This document shows positions 44,715 to 56,508 of a stretch of DNA of 64,000 bases, piece after piece. Source of the DNA: Allium sativum (lineage: Eukaryota > Streptophyta > Magnoliopsida > Asparagales > Amaryllidaceae); contig CM060910.1 of assembly GCA_030737875.1 (NCBI GenBank), positions 631,891,303 to 631,955,302 on the forward strand, written 5' to 3'. The translations under genes and the position numbers were made by a program. The notes under the pieces were generated by a model. It worked only from the letters and a program-made list of their open reading frames with translations, did no database searches and was not told where the DNA came from. Position 1 is the first letter of the stretch. Each line of letters begins with the position of its first letter.

Positions 44715-45640
44715 ATGTCTGAAGATCTTAACCTTCCGGAGGGTGTAGCGATACCAAGATGGTTTAGGAGGTATTTGGAGGCTAGGGTCGCCGCCGCAGG
44801 TCCAGCAAATGTTCCTCCACCCCTAGCTGCACCCGCTCCTCCTCCTCCCCCTACTCACGCTGATACTTTTGCAAAGATATGCAAGGATTTTAAGGCTATG
44901 GGCGGAAAACCTTTTCAAGGGTCAGAAACGTTTGTGGAAGCTAGAAATTGGCTTAAGGAGGTGGAAGAATTGCTTGGAATCTTTGAAGTAGAAGATGGAA
45001 GGAAAGTCCAATTAGCTGCTTGGTTAATGAAGGGAGAGGCCTCGTTTTGGTGGAGGTCACTAATGGGGAGCGTCCTGTTGACTCTTGGGCGGATTTCAGG
45101 CGTAGGTTTGAGGCGAAATTTCTCTCACGGGCAGAAGAGAATCTATACATGGAAAGGTTCTTGACATTGAAGCAGGGAAATCTATCAGTGAAAGAATACG
45201 TCAACAAATTCAACCAATTGGCAAGGTTTGGCTTAGACTTGGTGAACACGCCTGAGAAGAAGGCTCTGAGATTCGTTAAAGGCTTGAATGAGCCGCTGCA
45301 TGGGTTGGTTATGACCCACATCCCTATGGGGGCCACCTTTGAGAAGCTAGTTGATATGGCACTCATGCACGAGGAAGAGAAAGGCACTAATGCTAATAAG
45401 GCATCCGAGAAGAAAGAGGATCAGAAGAAACCTCAATAGCAATAGCAGAACAAGAAGGGTGGGAAAGGCAACAATGGCAAAGGAAAGAAAAGATGCTTTA
45501 ACTATGGGACACCAGGCCATCTAAGCAAAGATTATAGGAAGAAAAAGAAGACTGGATGTTTACACTGTGGCGAAGCGGGGAATCTGGTTAAGGACTGCCC
45601 GAGGAAAGGGCAGAGGGTAGGGTCAACCTCGGGAGGGAAG
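44715..45640 (+). pseudogene. gag: Gag of element B, frameshifted and with stops
   Basis: Likely start MSEDLNLPEGVAIPRW at 44715 (a longer frame opens at 44610). It has a Pro/Ala-rich linker, then FKAMGGKPFQGSETFVEARNW, the canonical Gag core start. One base is lost near 45052, moving the frame. The core continues as DSWADFRRRFEAKFLS.. and FVKGLNEPLHGLVM. Two TAGs at 45437 and 45443 interrupt a Gln-rich linker. Both zinc knuckles are damaged: CFNYGTPGHLSKDY lacks two cysteines and CLHCGEAGNLVKDC lacks its histidine. Non-functional. Confidence 0.88.
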
Positions 45641-45652
45641 GTTCAGGCTCTC

Positions 45653-48600
45653 ATGGCACCAGGACAGGCACGGGGGCAGGTCCAGGCTCTCGTGGTTCCA
45701 CCGCTGCAAGAACGAGGTAGAGCAATTTCCGTTGAAATTTTAGTTTTTGTGTTTGATCATCATGTCCGTACTTTATTCGATTCTGGCGCATCACATTCGT
45801 TTATCTCTACATCATTAGTTGAATTACTGCACCTAGACACCAGTTTAGTAGAGGATCCCTTGGTTGTTCCGAATCCAATAGGAGGCTCAGCTTATTTGTC
45901 CATGATATGTTTGGATTTGAAGATTTCTATACTTAGCGTCGGGTTTAGATGTGATGCTTACATTTTGGGCTTCACGGGCTATGGTTTAATTTTAGGAATG
46001 GACTGGTTATCCAGTGATGGTGCCGTTCTTGATTGTGAAAGGAGAGTAGTTAGGCTCATGACTCGCCTTGGTAACACTCTCGAAATCTCTTATAATCCCA
46101 TGAATTCCGTTATGCTAAGTTACCTAGAATCACTTGACGTGTCTGTTGAGAATTTACAGTCTGTTAGAGTGGTCCGGGAATACTCGGATGTGTTTGAGGA
46201 GGTGAAGGGCTTACCTCCGAAGTGGGAGATAGACTTCCGTATATATCTCGTAGACAATGCAAAACCAGTATCTTTTCCAGTGCACCATATGGCTCCTCGA
46301 GAGAGAAGGGAACTCAATAAGCAAGTAGGGGAGTTGCTTGAGAAGGGGTTCATAAAATGTAGTATATCGGAGTAGGGTGCTCCAATGGTATTTGCCACGA
46401 AGGCGGATGGGTCTCTTAGACTTTGTGTGGACTATAGAGAACTTAATAAGCTTACTAAGAAGAATAGGCACCCACTGCCGAGGATTGACGATCTCTTCGA
46501 TCAGTTAGTTGGCGCCTCAGTGTTTTCGCAGTTGGACTTTGCCACTGGTTTCCATCAGTTGAGAGTGGCTGAGGATAGCATAGACAAGACTGCCTTTAGG
46601 ACTCCAGACGGTTTCTATGAGTGACTTGTGATGCCTTTCAGCTTGACAAACGCCCCCGCATATTTTGTTGACTTGATGAGTAGGGTGTTTAGGGAGTACC
46701 TTAATAAATTCGTGGTGGTCTTTGTGGATGACATCTTGGTCTTTTCTAAGAGCGAGGAAGAGCATGCCCTACATCTTAGGGAAGTGTTGAGACCCTTCGA
46801 GCGCATAACCTAAAATCTAAATTATCTAAATGTCACTTTTGGAGGAAGGAAGTGCGATTCTTAGGGCATGTGGTCTCAAAAGAAGGGATAGCTGTGGATC
46901 CCGTGAAGGTGGTGGCCATGCAAGATTGGAAGGTCCCTAAAAATGCTACCGAGGTGAGGAGTTTCTTGGGGTTGGCTGGCTACTATAGGAAGTTTATCGA
47001 GGACTTCGCAAAGATATCAGCCCCATTGACACGCTTGACGAAGAAGAACCTAGTTTTCACGTGGGACGTAGATTGTGATGATGCGTTCCAGTGTTTAAAG
47101 AGAGCTTTGACCATAGCCCGCGTCTTAGTGCTGCCGGATGGGAGTAATCCATTTACCGTTTATACCGATGCTTGTGGGACAAAACTAGGCGCAGTCTTAA
47201 GCAAGAAGGCAGGGTAATAGCTTATGGAGGAAGGCAGTTGAGAGTGCATGAGAAAAATTACCCTATGCATGACCTGGAGTTGGCCGCTATTGTTTTCGCG
47301 CTTAAGTCTTGGCGCCATTATCTTCTTGGCAAGAAATTCGAATTGTTCACTGACCACAAGTCATTGAAATACTTGTTCTCTCAGAAGTACTTGAACTTAA
47401 GGCAACAAAGGTGGATGGAATTCTTAGCATCCTATGATTTCGAGATAGCATATACCCCTGGCAAGGGTAACGTGGTGGCAGACGCCTTAAGTAGGAAAAG
47501 TTTGTCCTTGAGTCCCTTGTTTGTTGAGCGGCGAAGCTTAGAGTTCATCTCTATGTTTGACTTTAGACCTTCCATTGACTTTGTACCTGGTTTGCTAGCA
47601 TCCTTAGAGGTTATACCTACGCTTTTGGGATGGATTGGTGAGGCACAGCGAGATGACCCACAGTTGGTTGAGCTAGTAGAGAAGCTCATAAGGGGGGAGT
47701 CATCAAGCCATCTCAGTTGGTATACTCTAGATGATAAGAGTTGGTTGCAAAGGGATGGTAGACTTTGTGTACCACGAGACGAGAGCTTGAGGAAGACTAT
47801 TCTTGATGATGCACATCGTTCGAAGATGACCATTCATCCGGCGGGGACTAGATGTACAAGGACATGAAGCGGGTTTTCTTTTGGGCCGGCATGAAGAAGG
47901 ATGTGGCCGAATATGCCGCTAGATGCTTGGTGTGCCAACAAGTAAAAGCGGAACAAAAGAAACCCGGTAGGTTGCTTCACCCATTGGAGGTTCCACAGTG
48001 GAAGTGGGATAGTGTCTCGATGGATTTTGTCGATGGATTGCAGTGATTGAGGAAGGGTAATCCGGGGATTTGGGTTGTGGTAGACAGACTTACTAAGAGC
48101 GCCCATTTCATTCCCGTGAAGAGTAAGAGGACTTCTCCTTGGTTAGCTTCCGTATACATTCGAGAGGTAGTTCGTTTACACGGTGTTCCTTCTAGCATAG
48201 TAAACGATCGAGATCCTATCTTTACTAGCGAGTTTTGGAAGAGCTTGCAAGAGGCGGTAGGGACACAAGTATGTTTAAGCACCACATATCATCCACAGAT
48301 GGACGGCCAGACTGAGAGGGTGATCGCATTCTAGAGGACCTTTTTAGGTTTTGTGTCCTAGACTTTGGAGGTACATGGGAGGAGCATCTTCCGTTGGTGG
48401 AGTTCGCATATAATAATAGCTTTCAGTCTAGCATTGGCATGGCACCTTTCGAAGCTCTTTATGGGAGGCCTTGTCGTTCGCCTACATGTTGGTCGGAATC
48501 TACGAATAAGATCTTACTAGGGCCCGATATGATTAGAGAGACTTCGAAAAAGATCGATTTGATTCGAAGGAGGATGAAGGCGGCGCAAGATAGGCAGAAA

Positions 48601-49065
48601 TCTTATGCGGACAAGAGGAGGACAGATCTTGAGTTTGATATTGGGGACATGGTCTTTATCAAGGTGTCTCCATTACGGAATGTTGTTCGCTTTGGATCCG
48701 TTGGGAAGCTAGCACCGAGGTTCGTAGGGCCGTTTCCTATTAAGGAGAGAATCAGACAGATGGCGTATAGAGTGGAGTTGCCCGAGAGACTTAGTGGTGT
48801 ACACGACGTGTTCCATGTATCACATTTGAGGGAGTGCTTGCATGAGACTGCGGAAGTGGTAGAGTCGAGCTTGCTTAGAGAGGCGGAGATAGAGCGTGAT
48901 GCGACGATTCGAAGAGCTCCTACGTGCATTCTTGGGTCAGAGATTAAAAAGTTGAGGAATCGAGAGGTCAGGCTAGTCAAAGTGCAATAGGGAGATGATG
49001 AGAACGACGCTACTTGGGAGACGGAAGAGAAGACGCGTTCATTGTACCCTTTTCTTTTCGAGGGT
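45653..49065 (+). pseudogene. pol: Pol of element B: PR-RT-RH-IN with chromodomain-like tail, decayed
   Basis: Order: aspartic protease with intact LFDSGASHSF (45773-45805) and LILGMDW; reverse transcriptase [11 protein letters not shown] to FVDDILVFS (46415-46755); RNase [14 protein letters not shown] (47160); RNase H/connection [11 protein letters not shown] and ALSRKS; integrase HH-CC region ending CLVCQQVKAEQKKPG (47920-47960); DDE core SMDFVDGL .. SIVNDRDPIF .. YHPQMDGQTERV; then a C-terminus LPERLSGVHDVFHVSHL and a short chromodomain-like end DATWETEE. Stops lie at 46373, 46622, 48044 and 48988; frame changes at about 46793, 47205, 47850 and 48322. Most stops are one transition from the codon seen in relatives. 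Cannot make an active polyprotein. Confidence 0.92.
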
Positions 49066-49639
49066 ATGTATTTTAATTTCTCCTTTATCTTGTGCTTATT
49101 CTATCTTCAGTATGTCCTCTCGATAATATCTTTGACCTTTAGATAGGGTAGTCCTATGGTTGAAACATGTGTTTGAGACATGTTATGATTGATGGATGCA
49201 TGTGGATGCAAGTGTTTGCTAGTGGATGCTCGTGGATGCATATACACACACTTAGGCACTAGATCGGCTCAGTCACTCTCATATTGCATATAAATGGATG
49301 TATTTAGTTAAATGGATGTATAATGGATGCATCATACGGATGTTGCATTTGAATGAATGGTTGTGCACACATGTAGTAATGATATGTATAGGATTCTTTG
49401 CATAAATAATGGATACATGGCACTATCATTATTTGCATTAAGGAGGTCGACTGAATCAGTGGACCGCCTGATTTTTCATTAGTATACGAACATATACACA
49501 CACTATGCATATGTACATGAAAAGCATTAGAAATTTTCTTAAGGACAATCGTTGCTTGTGGTTGATGGTTGAGTAGATGGATGATTGGTTAGTAGGATAC
49601 ATTCTTCTTGACTTAGAGATTTCGGGGACGAAATCCTTT
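49066..49639 (+). other. 3' untranslated spacer of B
   Basis: Non-coding, rich in GGATGCA/GGATGTA words (49195-49335). Ends in GGGGACGAAATCCTTTAAG, a stretch also present, in reverse complement with small changes, next to LTR D. Confidence 0.7.
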
Positions 49640-49652
49640 AAGTAGGGGAGAA
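49640..49652 (+). promoter_or_regulatory. Polypurine tract of B
   Basis: AAGTAGGGGAGAA immediately before the 3' LTR; D has AAGGAGGGGAGAA in the same place. Confidence 0.85.
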
Positions 49653-52600
49653 TGTAACACCCCGTATTTTCTGAGAATGTTAAATTAACAAATTCAATAA
49701 TACTTAATTGTAAATGTGAGAATTTAGGGAAACGGGTTACGACATTGTGTTCGTCTCGGAATTCTGGTTGAAATAAAGTCTGAGTTTGCGTGAATTGGAC
49801 TTCGTATGAAGAAGTTATGGCTGGCAGAAGTTTCCAGGAAAGTTAAAATTTAAAAACAGCTCGTTCGTAATTCAAATTTTGAATTTCTGGGTCAAAATTG
49901 GGCTGGGTGGGAAAATTCCCGCCCAGGATCCAGGTCGACCAGGGGGTCGACCTGCCCAGTCGACCTGGTCGAGCCCTGGCTGGCCTGGTCGGGTTCTGGG
50001 CGATTTTTCTGGGTTTTTGGGGCTGAGGTGGCTCCTTGGATGGTTCTGGTTGCCCTTATCTTGATCGGACGGCTTAAATTAATTTGAAATTTTATATAAA
50101 CATGGGTAGACTCACATTCTAAAATCAAATAAAATTGGAATCATGGCCGTCATGCTGTCGCCTTGCAACCTAGAGGTAGCCGACACAAACTAGAGGGGAA
50201 AACGAAGCTAATCAACTCAAATCTATTCAACTCTAATCTAATCAATAACGAATCTACTACAAAGGCGAGCTAAATCATTTTCAAAACTCAGATTCCAGAA
50301 CTCAAGACCTTCTTTGAGTTGTGAGTTCGATTTCTTTAATAAGATAATTAACAATTTAATTGGATTAAGATATGATTTAGGTTATATGGTTATGTTGTGA
50401 ATCATTGATCGTTATGTTATTATCTATGTTGTAAATCTATGATGTTATGTTGTAAATCTATGATGTTATTATCTATGTTGTGAATCTATGATGTTATTAT
50501 CTATGTTGTAGATCTATGATGTCATTATCTATGATGTAAATCTATGTTAATTCATAATGATGCTTCATATGCTAGATTGGTTATGTTTGTTGAACTAATT
50601 CATATGTTAAATCATATGTATGTATGCAAGTTTAGATGTTAATTTAGGTATGAATCATATGCAAGTTAGTGAGAATCATATATCTTTCATGACATCTATT
50701 TTATGTGTAAATTGGATCTAAAATTAGATCTATGACATATGTAGCTTTTATGCAAGTTCGTGAATATTGCCTATACAAGTTTACTCCTTTTGAGTTTAGA
50801 TCTATGACATATATAACTTATGCAAGTTTACACCTTTTGAGTTTAGATCTATGACATATGTAACTTATGCAAGTTTACACCTTTTAGTTTGATCTATGAC
50901 ATGTATAACTTATGCAAGTTTACACCTTTTGAGTTTAGGTCTATGACAATACAAAATTTATGCAAGTTAATGTTGTAATTCTTATTTGCAATTTAAATGC
51001 AATATTAGATCTATTGGGTGTATTAATTTGTGATGTTTATTCCCTTTTATATGTTAGACTATTTGCTAGTCTAATATATATTTATGACATGTTAAGAGTA
51101 CTACGTGGGGGCGATGGGGATAATATTGAATTGGCATATAATGGCCTTAAAAAGGCATATAACAAATTTGAGATATTAATTAGTGTAAATTGCCTTAAAA
51201 GGCATAAAATTTAATTAAGGCATTAATTGGTAATTAATGTGCAGTAATGGATATAATTTAATTATGGACATAAGTTAATTTGAATTTGAATAGGGATATT
51301 AAAATTCAAATTGGGGTAAAATATTATAAGTAATAATCAATGCTTAGGACACGAGGTTGGACTCATTTGTGGTGTAAATCTGTCCGGACCCGCCCGATAA
51401 ATCCAGTGGCCACAAATGGTAGTCCAATGTGAGATGTCCTGGGCCCAAATTAAATGCGTGACAACTGTATGGACACGAGGTTAGGCCCATTTGTGGTGTA
51501 AGACTGCCCGGACCCGCCCGACAAATCCAACAACCACAAAAGGGCAGCCTAATGTGAGAGGTCCTACAGGGTTGCGGTAGTAATAAACTAAGAAACACTT
51601 AACCAAAGCAAACATGTAAGGTGGGACATGGGGGTTAAGTGGGTGCCTTGGGTGGCATGTGGAAATACGATTAGTAACACTTAACCAAGATAAACATGTA
51701 AGTGGACATGAATAAGAAGGGGTTAAGTAGGATGTACTAGAGGGGACCAAGCTTAGGTGGATAGCTTGTGTCAAGTAATGGGGGCCCGTTTCAACCAGTG
51801 ACCCATGAGTATCTCTGTGGGCTCGACCCAAGTCGAGGACGGGGCACGCATACCGGGCTTCACTGTAAGAGGCCAAAACGGGTTAGCGGTGGCAACGCAA
51901 GTCCAACGGGGTCATGTGCGTGCGTGGGCCCGGGCTGGTAGGTAAGACGTTGTTGCATCGTGTAGATATAAGTCGTGCATCGTTGGTGGTATCGGGTTAC
52001 CACTTTGGGGAGTGATACACCCCACTGTGGGGCCAGCACGGGTATCTACGAGTTAAGGAGACGATCGCATGGGGGTAGTGGGTACACCTAGTGGAGATAG
52101 GGGCTGGCGGCACCTTGTAGTCAGCTAGGGGTACACGAAACTACTAATATGATTTCTAAGTGAAGTAAGTGGGATCAACCTTTGGGGCGACTGGTGTGGT
52201 GCAGTGTAGTAATTATTCTTTAGCAATTAGGTGTGCCTTTAACGTTATCTTTGTTCATCTTATTTCCTTTGTTTGCTCTGCCATACCCAATTGTTCACAG
52301 TCATTTCCTTATTTTCCAGCTTATGCCTTAGCCTAGTTATTTTGATAATTATATTGTTAAAGTTATCGCACTCGCCAGACTTTATGTCTGACCCCCTTTT
52401 TTTCCACCTCTTTTCTTCCTTTTCCCCCCTAGTTGCTCAGGGTGGAACTAACACTAGTGGAGTTTGATCGGATTGCTTTATCTCTCTTTGGAAAAGCTTG
52501 GACCGCTGAAGTAAAGTTCAGCTTATCATTTTCTTTATGGCTATTTGTAGTAATGGGATTATGTACTTTGTTTTTATCAAGAAGGATATTATGTACTTGA

Positions 52601-52792
52601 CTCTAGCTTGTGTTTTTGATGATGTAACCAAACATATTTACCTTCTGCTGCAATGAAATAAAGTTTTTAAATTTTCAAGTACTGTTTTATATCTGTCTTG
52701 TTGTTAAGTTTCTGTTCTATACACACTTAAATGCTCCATGGAAGTTAATGCATTCCCTTTGTGTGTGACATTAATGGACGTGGGGTGTTACA
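49653..52792 (+). repeat. 3' LTR of B
   Basis: 3140 bp, homologous over its full length to 41368-44509 with scattered substitutions and short indels (for example GATTCCGAG versus AAGTCTGAG near the start, and CACCTATGTAG versus CACCTTGTAG). Confidence 0.95.
51357..51552 (+). other. Tandem pair of LTR hairpin modules (B, 3' LTR)
   Basis: Copy 1 51357-51427 (TTGGACT/AGTCCAA); copy 2 51481-51552 (TTAGG/CCTAA and TTGTGG/CCACAA). Copy 2 has the fully paired CCACAA where the 5' LTR has CCATAA. Confidence 0.75.
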
Positions 52793-52797
52793 AGTTC

Positions 52798-55369
52798 CAA
52801 ATATAGTTGTTGGCCGGTAATGCTTGTGATATATAATCTCTCACCTCTGTTGTGTATGAAGACGGAAAATATTTTGTTAACATTACTTATTCCTGGTCCA
52901 AAGCAGCCCGAAAACGATATTGATGTATATTTGGCACCTTTGATTGAAGACTTGCATTATTTGTGGAGCAATGGAGTTGATGCTTATGATGCATTTAGTA
53001 AAACATTATTTAAAATGAAAGCAATTTTGCTATGGACAATTAATGATTTTCCTGCTTATGGAAATCTTGCTGGATGTTGTGTGAAGGGAGAAAAAGCTTG
53101 TCCGTTGTGCGGTGTTAATACTCATCACCGTTGGTTGAATTATAGTCGAAAGAATGTCTATATGGGTCATATAAGATATCTACCTGTGTCAGATTCACGG
53201 CGGAAACAGAAGGCTTGGTTTGATAACACAGTGGAGTTAGGTAATGCTCCTAGAATTTTAACTGGAAGAAATATTTCTGTATTGTTAAAAGATATTACAA
53301 ATAATTTAGGGAAAGAGAAAGAGAAGAAAAAAAGGCAGAGGAGAAACAATAAGAAAAATGTCATTAAGATGAAGCCTATTAAGCTGGAAAAAAGGAAGAG
53401 GAAGAGTACGCATGATATGAACGATGGAGGCAATAAAGATAACGATCCTACACAGTTGGAGCTACCAAGATGGAAAAAGAGATCAATTTTTTTTTGACTT
53501 GCCATATTGTGAGGTGAGTGTTTTTTTAAAATGTTTTAACAATTAAATAAACATAAAATTATGTGTTACATTTTTTTTATAGGAACTGCCGTTACGTCAT
53601 AATTTAGATGTAATGCATGTGGATAAAAACATTGGTGAAAGCATTTTGGGCACAATGTTGCATGATAACAAATCAAAAGATGGATTCAATTCTAGAAAGG
53701 ATTTAGAAGAATGGGGAATTCGGCACGAGCTTCATGCACAACCTGGTGGGAAAAAATCATATCTTCCACCAGCTCCTTATACGTTATCAAAATCCGAGAA
53801 AAATATATTTTGCAAAAGATTGTACGATTTCAAAGGACCCGATGGCTACTGTTCAAATTTGAAAAATCGTATATCGTTGGAGGATTGTAAGATTAGTGGT
53901 TTGAGATCACATGATTACCATGTTTTAATGCAACACTTGTTGCCGGTAGCAATAAGAGAGCTATTGTCAAAGAAGGCAAGAAAAGCAATAATTCGCTTAT
54001 GTTCATTTTTCAATAAATTATGTCAGCGTGTCCTTGACATAGAGAAGTTGCAGTAAATCAACGTTGAAATTATTGAAATTTTGTGTGAGCTTGAAAAATA
54101 TTTTCCACCGTCGTTTTTTGACATAATGGTACATTTGTCAATTCATCTTAGTAGAGAAGCGCTCATATGTGGTCCGGTTCAATTTCGTTGGATGTACCCA
54201 TTTGAAAGGTATATGAAGACGCTTAAAGATTATGTAAGAAATTATTCACGGCTCGAAGGATGTATTACAGAATCTTATCTCGCAGATGAATGCATGAGGT
54301 TTTTTGGTGAATTTTTAAAAAAATCAGGACATGTTGAGGAGACAGCAGCTCGAAATGAAGAATATGAAAATAGTGTAATACTTGAAGGACGTCCAATTTC
54401 AGCGTCTAAGATAGTTACACTATCCTCCTATGAGAAAGAAATTGCCCATTTAGCCGTGTTAATGAATATGGCAATGGTTGAACCATTTTTAAGGTACGTA
54501 TACGTTACGTTATTTTTCAATTATTTGGATGTGTTTGTGCTAATAAATATAACTTCGCATGCCTTGTTTTATACTAGCTTGCACTTAGAGGAATTGCAAA
54601 ATTCAAGTAAGCGTATGGAAAGAAATTCAACTTTACTTTGGGAAACACATGCAAAAAAATTTGCTGATTGGATTAAAAAAAGGTTAATTAATTATTTGAA
54701 TATTCTCTCGTTTACCTAAGAATATTACTCTAAAATATCCGTTGTCAATGAAATTTTCCGCAGATACCTATAAACTCTAATGATCACGATGAAATATTGA
54801 AGTGGATTGCATACGGTCCGAAGAATGATGCCTTTTCTTACAAAGGATATATTATCAATGATCAACGATTTCATATAAAAGATGTAGGGAGAGAAAATCA
54901 AAATAGCGGAGTGACTTATGATGCGACAACTATGTGTAGAGCAAGTGCAAAGTATAATTCTCAAGTAGTTGATGTGGTCACCTATTATGGGATATTGACT
55001 GATATAATTTTATTGGATTATCATGTGTTTTATATTCCCGTTTTTAAGTGTCGTTGGGCACATATAGGAAATGGAGTAAAAGTCGATGAGGATGGTTTTA
55101 CTCTTGTCAATTTACATCAAAATCAAGCATTATTTTCTAAAGATCCATACATTCTTGCATCTCAAGCGAAACAAGTATTTTATTTAAGAGAAAATGATTT
55201 GTCGAATTGGTATGTTGTAATGAAAGCACCACCAAGAGGTCTTCACGACTTAGAGACAAATGATTATAAAGAAGAAGCTATCAATGTCGTTGAAGATTGT
55301 GATGATACCGATATAGATGTTGAAAATGTTAGTTATGTAAGGGAGAATTGCGAAGGCATACTTGAGTAG
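52798..55369 (+). pseudogene. tnpD: CACTA transposase (TnpD/Tnp2) C-terminal half
   Basis: Continues directly from 41367 after removal of B and one AGTTC: KYSCWPVMLVIYNLSPLLCM, then LLIPGPKQPENDIDVYLAPL and GEKACPLCGVNTHH (Tnp2 core with zinc residues). An 84-bp intron (about 53516-53582, GTGAGT...TATAG) leads to ELPLRHNLDVMHVDKNIGES, HYMMHL-like FFDIMVHLSIHLSREALICG and FRWMYPFERYMKTLKDYVRN. After further introns (54493-54580 and about 54682-54763) comes a DUF4216-like tail VVTYYGILTDIILLDYHVFY ... NGVKVDEDGFTLVNLH, ending in TAG at 55369. One TAA at 54053 breaks it. It is much better preserved than the N-terminal half. A basic KEKEKKKRQRRNNKK patch could be a nuclear signal. Confidence 0.88.
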
Positions 55370-56101
55370 TTTGAGTATTTTGTTTGATTATGAGAATTGT
55401 TTTGGAGAACCTGAACATGTCATTCATGTTTGTTTTTTCCATTATTTGCTTATAAGATCAATGATTGTTGTGTAAGAAATGATGTTGCAATTAAGGTAAA
55501 TGTGATTATTTTTTATGTTTAAATTAGACAAATGTAATTAGTATGTTTGATAACCAATTAATATTTTTTGTATGCAGATATTGAGTTAGTGAATTATCAT
55601 CGAGATCTATATACTTGAAGGCATACTCAATCTTCGTCATGAAGGTATCCATGTTAATTTTTATTTTATTAAATTGTCTTTCAATTATCTGCTATGTGGT
55701 TTAAGTATTCATGTTCCATGTGGCCTTCACACCTTACTTTCTCATTTTTCTTATGTTCCTATATTTGTCATTATTATACAACTTTATTCTATTTGTTAAT
55801 TACACATAATTTCAAGTAAATGCAGTAAGACAAATGTATCTTCACTAATCCTGTATTGGAATGTACATCAAAACATATATACAGATACCCTATACTTGTC
55901 ATTAATTGCATGTAATTTTATTCTATGCAAGTTCAACTCTCATGTCCTTTTTTCAAATCCACTCATTTGTTGATTAATTTTTTTAAGATCGTTATACAGA
56001 TAAATGCATAACGTGCATTGTATTATACTATATCCCTGAACTAAGTGGTTATTCTCATATATTTCTACCTGCATATATGCACTATACTGTTTTTGTAGCT
56101 T
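55370..56101. other. No gene seen, downstream of transposase
   Basis: AT-rich. No CACTA right end or other terminus recognised. Confidence 0.45.
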
Positions 56102-56119
56102 AAATATAGCTAAACAACT

Positions 56120-56490
56120 CCCTCCACCGCAAATCATGCCCGACCAGTTGAAATCACCGGTATCCAGAGACCCTCATGCGCCAGTTACACGTAGCAGGCA
56201 CCGAGGGCTTCAGTTTACAGGTGACTAGATCTGTTAGGTATGTGTGAGTCAATTTTGGACTCAAAGTCAATGAACTGGGATGTCAAACATGTATTCATGT
56301 TGCACTAATGTAACTTGTTGTAAGTTGTGAGTCTATCATGTAATGCTGAACCCTGGTTGTAGCTCTTCTCCCTGTGTGGAGGTTTATTCATTGTTGCACA
56401 CTCTGTGTATCACCGTTTTTGTATGGTTTATTATTTTGATATAATAAAAAGTGTTACGGATCACTCAAAAAACCGGTCGCCTTGCCAAAA
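56120..56490 (+). mobile_element. Retroposed fragment R2 with 18-bp target duplication
   Basis: Flanked by exact copies of AAATATAGCTAAACAACT (56102-56119 and 56491-56508). It ends in AATAAAAAGTG, a small hairpin, CCTTGCC and a short A run. The start reads PQIMPDQLKSPVSRD, then HAPVTRSRHRGLQFTGD and a TAG at about 56226, followed by about 260 bp of 3' UTR. PVTRSR resembles tails seen in several retroelement and host proteins, but the source is not identified. The 5' end is truncated. Its last 50 bases resemble those of R1. Confidence 0.8.
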
Positions 56491-56508
56491 AAATATAGCT
56501 AAACAACT

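Larger units (their letters stand above)
41368..52792 (+). mobile_element. Complete Tekay-like Ty3/gypsy element B
   Basis: 11,425 bp. LTRs lie at 41368-44509 and 49653-52792 (3142 and 3140 bp), starting TGTAACACCCCG and ending GGGGTGTTACA. The exact 5-bp target duplication AGTTC is at 41363-41367 and 52793-52797. It has a primer site, polypurine tract, and gag-pol in standard order with a degenerate chromodomain-like end. The LTRs show scattered substitutions and small indels, so it is clearly older than E. Gag-pol carries several stops and frameshifts. It splits the T3 transposase. Confidence 0.95.
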
